Origin: Aeromicrobium wangtongii
GTDB lineage: Bacteria > Actinomycetota > Actinomycetes > Propionibacteriales > Nocardioidaceae
Length of the DNA: 64,000 nucleotides
Direction of reading: 5' to 3'
Assembly (NCBI RefSeq): GCF_024584515.1
Contig: NZ_CP102173.1
Location: 3,472,001-3,536,000, forward strand
Below the pieces are notes generated by a model. It ran no database searches, was not told the origin of the DNA, and saw only the letters and a list, made by a program, of their open reading frames with translations. The translations under genes were made by a program, and so were the position numbers. Every line of letters begins with the position of its first letter. Position 1 is the first letter of the stretch. This document shows, piece by piece, positions 43,569 to 52,650 of the stretch.

Positions 43569-45707
43569 CTAGGCAGGCTGCTCGACCAGCTCGTCCTCCT
43601 GCGAGGACTTCTTGTCGCGCTTCTCGGGCATGTACTTCGGGCCGAGCGGCGCGTGCGGCTTGGCGCCGTCGCGGTTCAGCCACCGGTCGACCACGAGGAC
43701 GTTCAGCGCGAGCCCCACCAGGCCCCAGGCGCCGATCACCAGCAGGTTGCCGCCGATTCCGGTGCCGTCGAAGTAGACCAGCGAGCGGGCGATGTCGACC
43801 GCCGCAGGCAGCGGCAGCACATCGCTGAGCCAGCGGAAGAGCTCCGGCACCATGTAGATCGAGAGGCCACCGCCGGACGCCGGGACGCCCGCGAGCATCA
43901 CCACGATCATGACCGGCACGAGCGCACCGAGGCCCCACAGACGGATCAGGACGGCGCTGGTCCACGCCACGGCGAAGACCGTGAACGCGCCGACGCCGAT
44001 CAGTGCCAGGGCGTGCCCGTTGACCGCCCCGATGAGCACGTCGAACAGGAACCACAGCCAGACCGAGATCCCCACCGACCAGCCCGCGACCAGCGGCAGC
44101 AGCTGGCGGGTCCGGGTCAGGTCAGGGGCGCCGCCGCGCATCACGGCGAAGAACAGGAAGCCGGCCATGATCCACGACATGCCGACGTACAGGCTGTTGC
44201 TGCCGCCGGTGTCGTTGTCCGTCAGCGCCGCGACGTCCTTGACCTCCAGCGGTGTGCCGCTCTCCTGCGCGATCGGGCTGAACATCTGGACGGCCGTCAT
44301 CTTCTGGCTCGCGCCGGCGCCACCGGCCGTCAGCAGCTCGGGCGCCTGTCCCTGCGCGACGGGCAGCACGTACGCCGCCGCGATCTCCTGCTCCTTGATG
44401 AGCTCCTCGGCCTCGTCGGCCGAGTCGACGATCCGCAGGTCGACGTAGTCGCCCAGCTTCGGCTCGATCCCGTCCACGAAGGCGGACGCCTGAGGGCCGA
44501 CGACCGCGACCGGCAGGTCCTTGAGGTCGGGCTTGTGCATCGACAGAGACATCAGCGTCACGACCGTGACCATGATGCCGAGCGGGAACGCTGCGACACC
44601 GAACAGGCGGCGCCGGTAGGAGGCGACCGGCCCGCCGGGCAGCGCCGCCAGGGGGGCATCCGGAGCCGTGTAGGCCGGGCCGGCGACGATCGGCTCGTCC
44701 GAGCGACGGTCCTTCAGGACCACCAGGACCAGCGGGATGACGAGCCACAGCGCCAGGGTGCGCACGTGGCCCCAGACACCCTCACCACCGAAGTAGATGA
44801 CCGAGCGCAGGGCCTCGCCTGCGGCGGGAAGCGGCAGGACGCCGTGCAGCCAGCCGAAGAATCCGGGCATCGTGTCGATCGCCATGGCCAGGCCCGACGA
44901 CGGGACGCCGAACACCACCCACAGCAGCATGCCCAGCAGCACGGCGAACGGCCCCATGATCTTGGTGAACAGCAGCTGCGAGACGGCGATCGCCATGACC
45001 GCGAGCGTGCCGACCCCGAGGAACAGCGGGTAGTGCCCGTCGACGGCGCCGACGACCGGGCCGAGGATGAACCAGATGATCGAGCTGGTGAGCACCGACC
45101 AGCCCAGCGCGATCGGCAGGAACTTCCGGGCCCGCAGCAAGTTGGGCGTGCCCGACAGCATGCTGCTGAGCGGGACGTAACCGGCCAGCATCATGCCCAT
45201 CGCGGCGAACAGCACCATCGTGCCCGTGCCGTCGCCCTCGGGCAGGGGCGCCAGCTCGACCTTCTCGGGCTCCCAGCCCTCAGCGATCGCGGCAGGACCG
45301 AGCAGGCCCGACACGACGGACGCCTGCGACGCACCACCGGCCGAGGCCTGGTAGATCTTCGCGACGTCGCCGCTCGTGGGGGGCTCGATCGCGCCGGCGA
45401 TCTGCTCCTGCGCGATGAGCTCCTCGACCTGGGCAGCATCGTCGACGACCCGCACGTCGAGGGCGTCCTTCGAGGTGCTGCGCAGCTGGTCGGCGAACTT
45501 CTCCACCTGCGCGCCGGTGCCGACGACCGCGACGGGCATGTTGCTCGGCTGCGGGCTGTGCATCGTGCTCATGTAGACCGCGTACATCATCGTCACGATC
45601 AGGAACGGCATGACGAACAGCGCCACCATGCGACCTTTGCGCTCCGCGGGTGTCTCCGGCGGTGGCGGCGGGTACTTCTGGTCGATGGTCTCGGCGGACG
45701 GTTCCAC
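43569..45707 (-). CDS. duplicated SNG1/YhgE-Pip-like membrane protein
   Basis: 712 residues made of two homologous halves (about 25-335 and 365-695). Each half has an N-terminal helix (ALFVMPFLIVTMMYAV; FPLGIMVTVVTLMSL), then an extracellular alpha/beta domain starting LPVAVVG or MPVAVVG, then five or six helices with PEDxxP-like LPLPAA motifs near the end. This is the SNG1/YhgE-Pip/ABC-2 permease fold, usually present once. GTG start. Divergent TetR gene; probably an efflux or cell-envelope protein induced when TetR is released. Confidence 0.8.
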   Translation of the reverse strand: MEPSAETIDQKYPPPPPETPAERKGRMVALFVMPFLIVTMMYAVYMSTMHSPQPSNMPVAVVGTGAQVEKFADQLRSTSKDALDVRVVDDAAQVEELIAQEQIAGAIEPPTSGDVAKIYQASAGGASQASVVSGLLGPAAIAEGWEPEKVELAPLPEGDGTGTMVLFAAMGMMLAGYVPLSSMLSGTPNLLRARKFLPIALGWSVLTSSIIWFILGPVVGAVDGHYPLFLGVGTLAVMAIAVSQLLFTKIMGPFAVLLGMLLWVVFGVPSSGLAMAIDTMPGFFGWLHGVLPLPAAGEALRSVIYFGGEGVWGHVRTLALWLVIPLVLVVLKDRRSDEPIVAGPAYTAPDAPLAALPGGPVASYRRRLFGVAAFPLGIMVTVVTLMSLSMHKPDLKDLPVAVVGPQASAFVDGIEPKLGDYVDLRIVDSADEAEELIKEQEIAAAYVLPVAQGQAPELLTAGGAGASQKMTAVQMFSPIAQESGTPLEVKDVAALTDNDTGGSNSLYVGMSWIMAGFLFFAVMRGGAPDLTRTRQLLPLVAGWSVGISVWLWFLFDVLIGAVNGHALALIGVGAFTVFAVAWTSAVLIRLWGLGALVPVMIVVMLAGVPASGGGLSIYMVPELFRWLSDVLPLPAAVDIARSLVYFDGTGIGGNLLVIGAWGLVGLALNVLVVDRWLNRDGAKPHAPLGPKYMPEKRDKKSSQEDELVEQPA

Positions 45708-45756
45708 AGGCGCTCCTAGCGAATCGGCGACGATCCGTACAGACCGCTCAGCTATA

Positions 45757-45774
45757 TTAAGTCATGTGGCGTAA
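45757..45774. promoter_or_regulatory. possible TetR operator
   Basis: TTAAGTCATGTGGCGTAA is an imperfect dyad (12 of 18 positions symmetrical) next to an AT-rich TATATT in the 117-bp divergent region. Suggestive only. Confidence 0.3.
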
Positions 45775-45824
45775 AACCATCCGGGATGATGGTGTGACCC
45801 TCACGACCCACGCCAAGGAGATCC

Positions 45825-46427
45825 ATGCCCCGCGCCGACGCCAGTGGCGACCTGCTCGACGCCGCGGAGCGACTCTTCGCCGAGAACGGCATCGCCGCGG
45901 TCTCGGACCGCAAGATCGCGGAGGCCGCCGGCAACAGCAACCACTCGGCGGTCCGCTACTACTTCGGTGGGCGCGACGGACTGCTCGACGCGCTGCTCGA
46001 CCGCCACCTCACGGGCCTCGAGCCCGCACGCAAGGCCCTGTTCGAGCAGTCCGACTCGCTGCTGGGGGACGTCCGCGCGCTCGTCCTGCCGGTGACGTCG
46101 GCGTTCGCAGCACTGCCGACACCGAGCTACCGCGCCCGATTCCTCCAGCAGGCCTATGCCTATCCGGCGGCGGTCGCCCTGGTGATGGAGAAACGCGACC
46201 GGGCCCCGATTGCCGCGTCGGTCATCGCGTCGGTCGCTCGCAGGCTCGAGCACCTGGACCCCACGATCGTCAATGCGCGCATGCGCCTGATGACCCACAT
46301 CCTCACCACGGCCTGCGCCGACATCGAGGCCCGTGACACCGACGTGCCGCAGTGGTCGCAGGCGGGAAACTTCCTCTGCGACGCGATCACGGGCCTGCTG
46401 CAGGCGCCCATCACGTCCCCGAGCTGA
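45825..46427 (+). CDS. TetR-family transcriptional regulator
   Basis: 200 residues. Helix-turn-helix at about 8-55 (LLDAAERLFAENGIAAVS; NSNHSAVRYYFGGRDGLLDALL), the classical TetR_N pattern with YYF. The C-terminal domain is ligand-binding and not assignable. ATG 45825 follows AAGGAGAT. Divergent from the duplicated SNG1-like membrane protein, its likely target. Confidence 0.9.
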   Translation: MPRADASGDLLDAAERLFAENGIAAVSDRKIAEAAGNSNHSAVRYYFGGRDGLLDALLDRHLTGLEPARKALFEQSDSLLGDVRALVLPVTSAFAALPTPSYRARFLQQAYAYPAAVALVMEKRDRAPIAASVIASVARRLEHLDPTIVNARMRLMTHILTTACADIEARDTDVPQWSQAGNFLCDAITGLLQAPITSPS

Positions 46428-46456
46428 GCCCCGCCGAGACCGATGACCGGCCGGCT

Positions 46457-46475
46457 CGGACAGAATTTTTGTCCG
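46457..46475 (+). terminator. hairpin after the TetR gene
   Basis: CGGACA (46457-46462) and TGTCCG (46470-46475) enclose GAATTTT. AT-rich sequence follows. A short intrinsic terminator or, less likely, a regulatory dyad for the lipoprotein gene downstream. Confidence 0.4.
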
Positions 46476-46619
46476 GATTTCATCCTGCAATCGCAGCGCG
46501 AAACCCGGGGATGGCGCCCGGCAGCCCGTCCGACCACCCATCCACGTCCACACCCACGGCGAACCACTGGTGCAAGGCCCCCGACCTCACCAGCACGATC
46601 AACCAAGGATGTGGCTCAC

Positions 46620-47309
46620 ATGATCACCACCCGCTCGCACAAGAAGATGTTCGCCGGAATCGCCCTCGCCGCCGTCGCTGCGTTCCCGCTCGCGGCCTGC
46701 TCGTCGTCGGACTCCTCGGACTCGGCCAGCTCGTCGTCGTCGGAGTCCAAGGTCTCGGTCGCCAAGCCCGTCGCCCGCATCAACGCCCTGTCGGGCAAGG
46801 ACACCGCCGTCAAGCTCGACCCCGGCTTCACCGACGCCCTCACGTCGCTCGGCCTGACGCCCGGCGTGGTCGGCGACGCGAAGCTCGAGGACGGGTCGCT
46901 GATCTTCCCGGTCACCGGCGGCAACGTCACCGTGTTCAAGAAGGGCGAGGCCAAGCCGTACGTCATCGGCCAGATCCAGCACGAGGGCTCGGGCTTCTCA
47001 CTGACCGCGGGTGACACCAAGGTCGAGATCACCAACCTCAACGTGGACCCGGGCATCTCGCGCGTCTACGGCGACGTCTCGGTCAACGGCAAGACCGCCG
47101 CCAGCTCGGCGTTCATCTTCCAGCTGCGCGGCGCGACCCTCAAGCCGCTGCAGGTGGAGGGCGAGACCGCGATCCTCGAGGGCACCAAGGTGTTCATCAG
47201 CCCCGTCGCGGCCAGCCTGCTCAACGACACGTTCAAGACCGACGCGGTCACCGACCAGCTCGAGGTCGGCGTCGCGAAGATCACCGTCAACACCACCCCC
47301 GCCGCCTGA
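46620..47309 (+). CDS. putative surface lipoprotein
   Basis: 229 residues from the ATG at 46620; the 59-codon upstream extension of the open frame has no signal-peptide character and is rejected. Signal peptide with lipobox LAAC (Cys26), then a Ser/Asp-rich linker, then a beta-rich domain of about 165 residues (LTPGVVGDAKLEDGSLIFPV; GDVSVNGKTAASSAF; KVFISPVAASLLNDTF). It is reminiscent of HtaA-like surface beta domains but without a clear match. Function unknown. Confidence 0.72.
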   Translation: MITTRSHKKMFAGIALAAVAAFPLAACSSSDSSDSASSSSSESKVSVAKPVARINALSGKDTAVKLDPGFTDALTSLGLTPGVVGDAKLEDGSLIFPVTGGNVTVFKKGEAKPYVIGQIQHEGSGFSLTAGDTKVEITNLNVDPGISRVYGDVSVNGKTAASSAFIFQLRGATLKPLQVEGETAILEGTKVFISPVAASLLNDTFKTDAVTDQLEVGVAKITVNTTPAA

Positions 47310-47328
47310 CCCAGCCGCTCCCCCCGCT

Positions 47329-47347
47329 CCCTGAGCTTGTCGAAGGG
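47329..47347. repeat. REP-like element, intergenic copy
   Basis: CCCTGAGCTTGTCGAAGGG lies 20 bp after the lipoprotein stop. Same element as in etfD and the epimerase gene, here in its usual intergenic position. Confidence 0.8.
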
Positions 47348-47368
47348 ACGAGGTGAAGGCACGGACCG

Positions 47369-47401
47369 CAGTGGGCGCCTCTCCCCCGGAGGCGCCCACT
47401 G
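47369..47401. terminator. bidirectional terminator
   Basis: A perfect 13-bp stem (CAGTGGGCGCCTC / GAGGCGCCCACTG) with loop TCCCCCG lies between the convergent lipoprotein and LysR genes. Confidence 0.8.
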
Positions 47402-47414
47402 CGTCGTCGTGCGG

Positions 47415-48332
47415 TCAGCCGGCGTTGTGCAGGTCGGCGACCGCGCGGGCCTCCTCGCGCAGCGCCTGCACGACGAGCCGCACCGACGGACGCTCGAACC
47501 GGTCCGGACGCAGCAGCGCGGCGATCTCGCGCTTGGCGCGGATGCCCACCAGCGGCCGGGTCACCAGACCGTTGCCGTGATCACGGGTCGTGAAGCGCGG
47601 CAGGATCGCGATGCCGTGCCCGCCGGCGACGAGGGCCTCGACGATGCCGTTGTCGGCGATGCGCTGCGCGACGTGCACGGGCTCACCGGTCGCGGCGACG
47701 ACCTGGCTCAGCACCCGGTCGAACGGATAGTCGTGCGGGACGCCGATCCACGTCTCGCCGACGACGTCCTTGGGCGAGAGGCTCGCCTTGCGCGCCAGCG
47801 GGTGCCCCTCGGGCAGCGCCACGTCCAGCGGCTCGCTCATCAGCGGGACGATCTGCAGCCCGCGCTCGTGCCAGGTCGCTGACGTGGTCGGGGAGTCGGC
47901 GATGACTACGTCGTAGTCGGGGGTCAGATCGGCGAAGTCGATCCTGACGCCGTCCTCGTCCGAGCAGATCAGCTCGACCTCCGGGACGTCGGCCATCCGG
48001 GTCAGCGTCCCCGGCAGCAGCATCTCGCCTCCGGTCGGGAACGTCGCGATGCGCACCTGCCCGGCGGGACGCTCCATGTACTCACGCCACCGCCCTTCCG
48101 CGCGCTCGATCGCGACGGCGATCTCCGTCGCGGTCTGGACCAGTGCGCGCCCGGCAGCGGTGAGCGCGACGCCGCGTCCGGCCGGCTCGACGAGGACGTA
48201 TCCGGCCTCGCGTTCGAGGACTTTCAACTGCTGGGACACCGCGGACGGTGTGACCTTCATCGCATCCGCGACCGCCCCCACGGTGCCCCGTTCGGCCAAT
48301 TCCCGCAGCAACGCGAGCCGATGAATGTCCAT
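47415..48332 (-). CDS. LysR-family transcriptional regulator
   Basis: 305 residues. N-terminal helix-turn-helix RLALLRELAERGTVGAVADAM with MKVTPSAVSQQLKVLE as recognition part, then the effector domain from about 90. The ending is ordinary LysR. No obvious divergent enzyme partner: the next gene upstream is a 43-residue ORF on the other strand. Its target is unclear. Confidence 0.9.
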   Translation of the reverse strand: MDIHRLALLRELAERGTVGAVADAMKVTPSAVSQQLKVLEREAGYVLVEPAGRGVALTAAGRALVQTATEIAVAIERAEGRWREYMERPAGQVRIATFPTGGEMLLPGTLTRMADVPEVELICSDEDGVRIDFADLTPDYDVVIADSPTTSATWHERGLQIVPLMSEPLDVALPEGHPLARKASLSPKDVVGETWIGVPHDYPFDRVLSQVVAATGEPVHVAQRIADNGIVEALVAGGHGIAILPRFTTRDHGNGLVTRPLVGIRAKREIAALLRPDRFERPSVRLVVQALREEARAVADLHNAG

Positions 48333-48445
48333 GTAGTCAAACTATACGTTACATGCAGTTTTGTTCGCTTGTCCTTGATGGTTGAGAGCGCAACAATTAA
48401 CTCACGGACCACGGCGGTTCGTACTCGAACGCCTCAGGAGGCACC

Positions 48446-48577
48446 ATGCTCGTCCTCGGAATCATCATCGGGGCCGTCTCCGTGATCGGTATCTCCAAGA
48501 CCGTCCGCGCCGTCTCGACCGACGGCTACGGACGCATCCCGGAGCGCACCTACACACCCCCGTTCAGCATTCGCTGA
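48446..48577 (+). CDS. 43-residue membrane-associated small protein
   Basis: ATG 48446 has a perfect-spaced ribosome site (AGGAGG at 48436-48441, 4 bases upstream). The peptide starts MLVLGIIIGAVSVIGISKTV, one short hydrophobic segment, then a polar tail ending PFSIR. It is followed 15 bp later by a terminator hairpin, so the whole looks like a complete monocistronic unit. Function unknown. Confidence 0.6.
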   Translation: MLVLGIIIGAVSVIGISKTVRAVSTDGYGRIPERTYTPPFSIR

Positions 48578-48591
48578 TCACCCGTTGAACG

Positions 48592-48619
48592 GAGCCCCCA
48601 CGACACGTCGCGGGGGCTC
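48592..48619 (+). terminator. terminator after the 43-residue gene
   Basis: GAGCCCCC (48592-48599) and GGGGGCTC (48612-48619) with a 12-nt loop, followed by TTGT. Confidence 0.7.
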
Positions 48620-48648
48620 TTGTCATGTCTGGACGTAACGTCGGTGCC

Positions 48649-49257
48649 ATGACGACGACCGGCTTCGACCTGGACATGACGCTGATCGACTCCCGCCCCG
48701 GGATCGGCGCGGTGTACGAGCAGCTCGCCACCGAGACCGGCGTCGCGATCGACACCGGCCTGGTCACGTCCCGCCTCGGGCCGCCGCTGGAGTGGGAGCT
48801 CGCGCACTGGTTCCCCGACGCCGAGGTGCCGCGGCTGGCCGACCGCTACCGCGAGCTCTATCCGCTGATCGCCCCTGACCTCGTCGCAGCGATGCCCGGC
48901 GCCCACGAGGCCGTCGAGGCCGCCCGGCGCATCGGCCGCACCATCTTGATCACCGCCAAGCACGGACCGAGCGCCCAGCTGCACGTCGACCGGCTCGGTC
49001 TGGCGATCGACGAGGTCTTCGGCCGCGCCTGGCGCGAGGGAAAGGCCGACGTGCTGCGCGCCGAGGGGGCGAACGTGTATGTCGGCGACCACGTCCATGA
49101 CATGGAGGCCGCGCAGTCCTCGGGTGCCTTCGGGGTCGCGGTGAGCACCGGACCGTGCAGCGCCGACGAGCTCTCAGTGGCCGGCGCGGGCATCGTCCTG
49201 GACGGCTTGGAGCCGTTCGCCGACTGGTTCGGCGAGCGCCTGGCCGGCCAGGTGTGA
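48649..49257 (+). CDS. HAD-superfamily hydrolase
   Basis: 202 residues from ATG 48649. Motif I is FDLDMTLID with nucleophile Asp; motif III Lys is in WREGKADVL; motif IV is YVGDHVHDMEAA. The cap insert after motif I identifies a phosphoglycolate-phosphatase/beta-phosphoglucomutase-like subclass. A small phosphorylated metabolite is the likely substrate. Confidence 0.87.
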   Translation: MTTTGFDLDMTLIDSRPGIGAVYEQLATETGVAIDTGLVTSRLGPPLEWELAHWFPDAEVPRLADRYRELYPLIAPDLVAAMPGAHEAVEAARRIGRTILITAKHGPSAQLHVDRLGLAIDEVFGRAWREGKADVLRAEGANVYVGDHVHDMEAAQSSGAFGVAVSTGPCSADELSVAGAGIVLDGLEPFADWFGERLAGQV

Positions 49258-49290
49258 CGGGGCCGACAGTCGCCCGCTGACCCACCCCGC

Positions 49291-49339
49291 TTGTTTTTGG
49301 CCCACCTGAAGGCGGATACTTAAGTTACTAACCAGTAGC
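49291..49339 (+). promoter_or_regulatory. promoter and dyad upstream of the FadE5-like gene
   Basis: TTGTTT (49291-49296), 18-bp spacer, GATACT (49315-49320), then the imperfect dyad GTTACTAACCAGTAGC (49324-49339) at the expected start point. A position for a TetR/FadR-type fatty-acid repressor, judged by placement only. Confidence 0.45.
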
Positions 49340-49380
49340 AAGCTGCCCCCTGCAGCGCCGCCCCACGAAGGAATGCTGGC

Positions 49381-51243
49381 ATGAGCCATTACAAGAGCAA
49401 CCTGCGCGACGTCGAGTTCAACCTCTTCGAGCTGTTCGACCGCGGCAGTGTCTACGGTCAGGGTCCCTTCGAGGAGATCGACGCCGACACCGCCAAGAGC
49501 ATCCTCGGCGAGATCGAGCGCCTTGCCGTCACCGAGCTCGCCGCGTCGTTCGCCGACGCCGACCGCAACCCTCCGGTCTACGACCCCGAGGCCAAGACCG
49601 TCACGATGAACCCCGCGTTCGCCAAGTCGTACAAGGCCTGGATGGACGCCGAGTGGTGGCGCATCCAGATCCCCGAGGAGCTCGGCGGCCAGCGCGGCCC
49701 CGCCTCGCTGATCTGGTCGGGCGCCGAGTTCGTGCTGGGTGCCAACCCCGCCGTCTGGATGTACGCCTGCGGCCCCGCCTTCGCGCGCATCGTGTTCGAG
49801 AACGGCACCGAGCGTGACCAGAAGATCGCCCAGCACATGGTCGACCGCCGCTGGGGCGCCACCATGGTGCTGACGGAGCCCGATGCCGGATCCGATGTCG
49901 GCGCCGGCCGCACCAAGGCGTTCCAGAACGAGGACGGCTCGTGGAACATCGAGGGCGTCAAGCGCTTCATCACCTCGGCCGAGCACGACATGACCGAGAA
50001 CATCATGCACCTCGTCCTGGCCCGCCCGCAGGGCATCGAAGGCGTCGGCGGCCCCGGCACCAAGGGCCTGAGCCTGTTCCTCGTGCCGAAGTTCCACTTC
50101 GACCTCGAGACCGGTGAGCTGACCGGCGAGCGCAACGGCGCCTACGTCACCAACGTCGAGAAGAAGATGGGCATCAAGGTCTCCACGACCTGCGAGGTCA
50201 CCTTCGGCGACGGCACCCCGGCCAAGGGCTGGCTGCTCGGCGAGGTGCACGACGGCATCAACCAGATGTTCCGCGTCATCGAGAACGCCCGCATGCTCGT
50301 CGGCTCGAAGGCCATCGCGACCCTGTCGGCCGGCTACCTCAACGCCCTCGACTACGCCAAGGAGCGCGTCCAGGGCGCCGACCTGACCCAGTCGTCGGAC
50401 AAGACCGCCCCGCGCGTCACGATCACGCACCACCCCGACGTGCGTCGTTCGCTGATGACGCAGAAGGCGTACGCCGAGGGCCTGCGTTCGCTGATGATCT
50501 ACGCGTCGACCTTCCAGGACGACGTCATGATGAAGGAGGCCGCCGGTCAGGACGCATCCCTCGAGGAGGCCATCAACGACCTGCTGCTGCCGCTGGTCAA
50601 GGGCTACGGCTCGGAGCGCTCGTGGACCCTGCTGGGCACCGAGTCGCTGCAGACGTTCGGCGGATCGGGCTTCCTGCAGGACTACCCGCTCGAGCAGTAC
50701 GTCCGCGACGCCAAGATCGACACCCTCTACGAGGGCACGACCGCCATCCAGGGCCAGGACCTGTTCTTCCGCAAGATCGTGAAGAACAAGGGCCAGGCGC
50801 TGGGTCACCTCGCGGCCGAGATCGAGGCCTTCGTCAAGAGCGAGGCCGGCAACGGCCGCCTCAAGGTCGAGCGCGACCTGCTCGCCAAGGCCCTGGAGGA
50901 CGCGCAGGCCATCATCGGCGCCGTCTTCACCGATCTGATGTCGGCCAACCCGGCCGATGAGAACGGCGACATCAAGAACATCTACAAGGTGGGCCTCAAC
51001 ACGACCCGCCTCGTGTATGTCCTGGGCGACCTGGTCGTCAGCTGGCTGCTGCTGCGCGGCGCCGAGGTGGCGCAGGCCAAGCTCGACGCCGGTGTCTCGG
51101 GCGCCGACAAGGCGTTCTATGAGGGCAAGGTCGCTGCGGCCTCGTTCTTCGCCCGCAACGTCCTGCCGCTGCTGGCCGGCGAGCGCGCGATCGCCGAGAA
51201 CATCGACGCCTCCGTGATGGAGCTGGACGAAGCGGCGTTCTAG
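49381..51243 (+). CDS. fadE5: acyl-CoA dehydrogenase, FadE5-like
   Basis: 620 residues, long like the mycobacterial FadE5 group (about 611), which carries an extra C-terminal domain. The start [19 protein letters not shown] is characteristic. FAD-site motifs are [10 protein letters not shown] and RFITSAEHD; the substrate-side catalytic Glu region is [15 protein letters not shown]. It oxidises acyl-CoA to trans-2-enoyl-CoA, handing electrons to ETF and then to EtfD. A sigma-70-like promoter with an adjacent dyad precedes it. A large palindrome terminates the gene. Confidence 0.88.
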   Translation: MSHYKSNLRDVEFNLFELFDRGSVYGQGPFEEIDADTAKSILGEIERLAVTELAASFADADRNPPVYDPEAKTVTMNPAFAKSYKAWMDAEWWRIQIPEELGGQRGPASLIWSGAEFVLGANPAVWMYACGPAFARIVFENGTERDQKIAQHMVDRRWGATMVLTEPDAGSDVGAGRTKAFQNEDGSWNIEGVKRFITSAEHDMTENIMHLVLARPQGIEGVGGPGTKGLSLFLVPKFHFDLETGELTGERNGAYVTNVEKKMGIKVSTTCEVTFGDGTPAKGWLLGEVHDGINQMFRVIENARMLVGSKAIATLSAGYLNALDYAKERVQGADLTQSSDKTAPRVTITHHPDVRRSLMTQKAYAEGLRSLMIYASTFQDDVMMKEAAGQDASLEEAINDLLLPLVKGYGSERSWTLLGTESLQTFGGSGFLQDYPLEQYVRDAKIDTLYEGTTAIQGQDLFFRKIVKNKGQALGHLAAEIEAFVKSEAGNGRLKVERDLLAKALEDAQAIIGAVFTDLMSANPADENGDIKNIYKVGLNTTRLVYVLGDLVVSWLLLRGAEVAQAKLDAGVSGADKAFYEGKVAAASFFARNVLPLLAGERAIAENIDASVMELDEAAF

Positions 51244-51263
51244 CTCGACCGCACCGACGCCCC

Positions 51264-51326
51264 CAAGATGTCGGCGCACATGTACGAACGGCTCGTGCCG
51301 ATCGATACATGTGCGCCGACATCTTG
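51264..51326. repeat. long intergenic palindrome, copy B
   Basis: Arms 51264-51284 and 51306-51326 are perfect 21-bp inverted repeats (tip CGGCGCACATGTA / TACATGTGCGCCG). The loop itself has a GGC-TCGT-GCC mini-hairpin, and outer CCCC/GGGG extend the stem. Core GATC-NN-TACATG shared with copy A at 25180. It sits between convergent genes and probably terminates both. Confidence 0.85.
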
Positions 51327-51336
51327 CTGTTGGGGC

Positions 51337-51831
51337 CTACAGATCGGTGACCTTCGCGTGGTCGCCGCCCTCGTAGGGCTTGCCGGTGGCCTTGGCCTTC
51401 ACCAGGCTCAGCAGGCTTGCCACCCGTCCACCCGGGGAGTCCCAGTACTCCGCGGTCTCGGCATCGACGTGGATCAGGATCGCGTTGGGGTCCTCGGGGC
51501 CCTCCGGCAACCATGCCTCGGCGAAGGTGTTCCACAGCTCCTTGAGCTTGGCGGTGTCGTCGACGACCTCGGCGCGTCCGGAGATGGAGACCCACGAGCT
51601 CTGGCTGGTGATCGCCAGCCCCACGACCGGATTGGCCCGGATGTGGGCGACCTTGCGGGAGTCGCGCGTGGCGATGAACCACATGTCGGCGTCCAGATCG
51701 ATCTCCTGGCGTGCCATCGGCCGGCTCACCAGGTGCCCCCGGTCGTCGATCGTGGTCATCATGACGAAGCGTGAGTCCTTCGTGAGCTCGACGAGCTTGG
51801 CGGTGTCGGCAGCGGGTGCGGTGTCAGTCAT
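51337..51831 (-). CDS. pyridoxamine-5'-phosphate-oxidase-like protein (general stress family)
   Basis: 164 residues from the ATG at 51831. FMN-binding split-barrel pattern: RFVMMTTIDDRGHLVSRPMA, ADMWFIATRDSRKVAHI, NPVVGLAI. It belongs with Bacillus GS26-like proteins and cofactor (FMN or F420)-binding small proteins. Enzymatic role unknown. Confidence 0.85.
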   Translation of the reverse strand: MTDTAPAADTAKLVELTKDSRFVMMTTIDDRGHLVSRPMARQEIDLDADMWFIATRDSRKVAHIRANPVVGLAITSQSSWVSISGRAEVVDDTAKLKELWNTFAEAWLPEGPEDPNAILIHVDAETAEYWDSPGGRVASLLSLVKAKATGKPYEGGDHAKVTDL

Positions 51832-51919
51832 GGCCGTGACGTACCCCACACGGAGTGCCCCACGCCCGTGTAGCGGCGCGGCATCCGGGTACGGGACGGG
51901 CTCACGAGAGGACCGAACC

Positions 51920-52033
51920 ATGAGCGAACCCGTGCACGAGCCGCAGCCCGATCCCGCGACCGAGGCCCAGCCCGGCGTCAACGATCCGAATCCGGAGGGC
52001 ACCGGCTCCGACGAGCCGCTGACCAGCCTGTAG
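51920..52033 (+). CDS. 37-residue acidic, proline-rich small protein
   Basis: ATG 51920 preceded by GAGAGGA. Peptide MSEPVHEPQPDPATEAQPGV continues acidic to PLTSL. Low complexity, probably disordered. Coding status is supported by the ribosome site and position only. Confidence 0.45.
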   Translation: MSEPVHEPQPDPATEAQPGVNDPNPEGTGSDEPLTSL

Positions 52034-52073
52034 GTGGCGACGAGCGCGGCGGCGCGTGTGCGAAAGTTGGCGG

Positions 52074-52613
52074 GTGCGACTCACCAACCCCCTGTGGTAC
52101 CTCGCGGCGTTCCTGCTGGCCATCGGCAGCGCGATGGCCGCCACCGCGGTCGCCGCGAGCGCCTTCGAGCCCGTGCGTGATGCGAGGGTGACGCCCGCGA
52201 CCGAGCGGGTCGACGCCAAGGGGGCGACCCTGGCGATCTACACCGACATCGTCCAGGACGACCGCGACATCTTGTGTCGGGGCCGCTACGGCGACAAGGA
52301 CAAGGGCCGCATCGAGATCCCCGACAAGGGCGTCGACGTGACCGCCGACTCCGACGGCACCCGCTGGCACCTGATCGGCCTGTTGGAGCAGGGACGCGAC
52401 GGCCTGCGCATCGTCTGCACGCCCACCGACAAGCGGACCGACAACGCCTCGTACGGCTACGCGACGGTCACCGGGTACAGCTCGCGGGTCAACAACGGTC
52501 GCGGCATTGCGTACATCGGGATCGCAGCCGGGGCGGTGCTGGCGGGCTGGATATTCTGGTGCCGCCGCCAGGCCCGCCGGGACGCACACCTGGCCTCGGC
52601 CGTCGTCGACTGA
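52074..52613 (+). CDS. two-helix membrane protein with an extracellular domain
   Basis: 179 residues from GTG 52074; GTG 52056 is an alternative. Helix at about 6-26 and at about 143-161, with some 115 residues outside between them, holding a Cys pair (LCRGRY; IVCTPT). Short basic C-terminus. Conserved actinobacterial membrane protein of unknown function; no recognised motif. Confidence 0.65.
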   Translation: MRLTNPLWYLAAFLLAIGSAMAATAVAASAFEPVRDARVTPATERVDAKGATLAIYTDIVQDDRDILCRGRYGDKDKGRIEIPDKGVDVTADSDGTRWHLIGLLEQGRDGLRIVCTPTDKRTDNASYGYATVTGYSSRVNNGRGIAYIGIAAGAVLAGWIFWCRRQARRDAHLASAVVD

Positions 52614-52650
52614 GACAGCGGGGACGCCCCGGCGCCAGTAGCGTGACCGC

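Noticed and set aside
48382..48588. 68-codon frame overlapping the 43-residue gene
   Set aside because: Arg/His-rich shadow product; the other frame has the AGGAGG ribosome site and a membrane segment.
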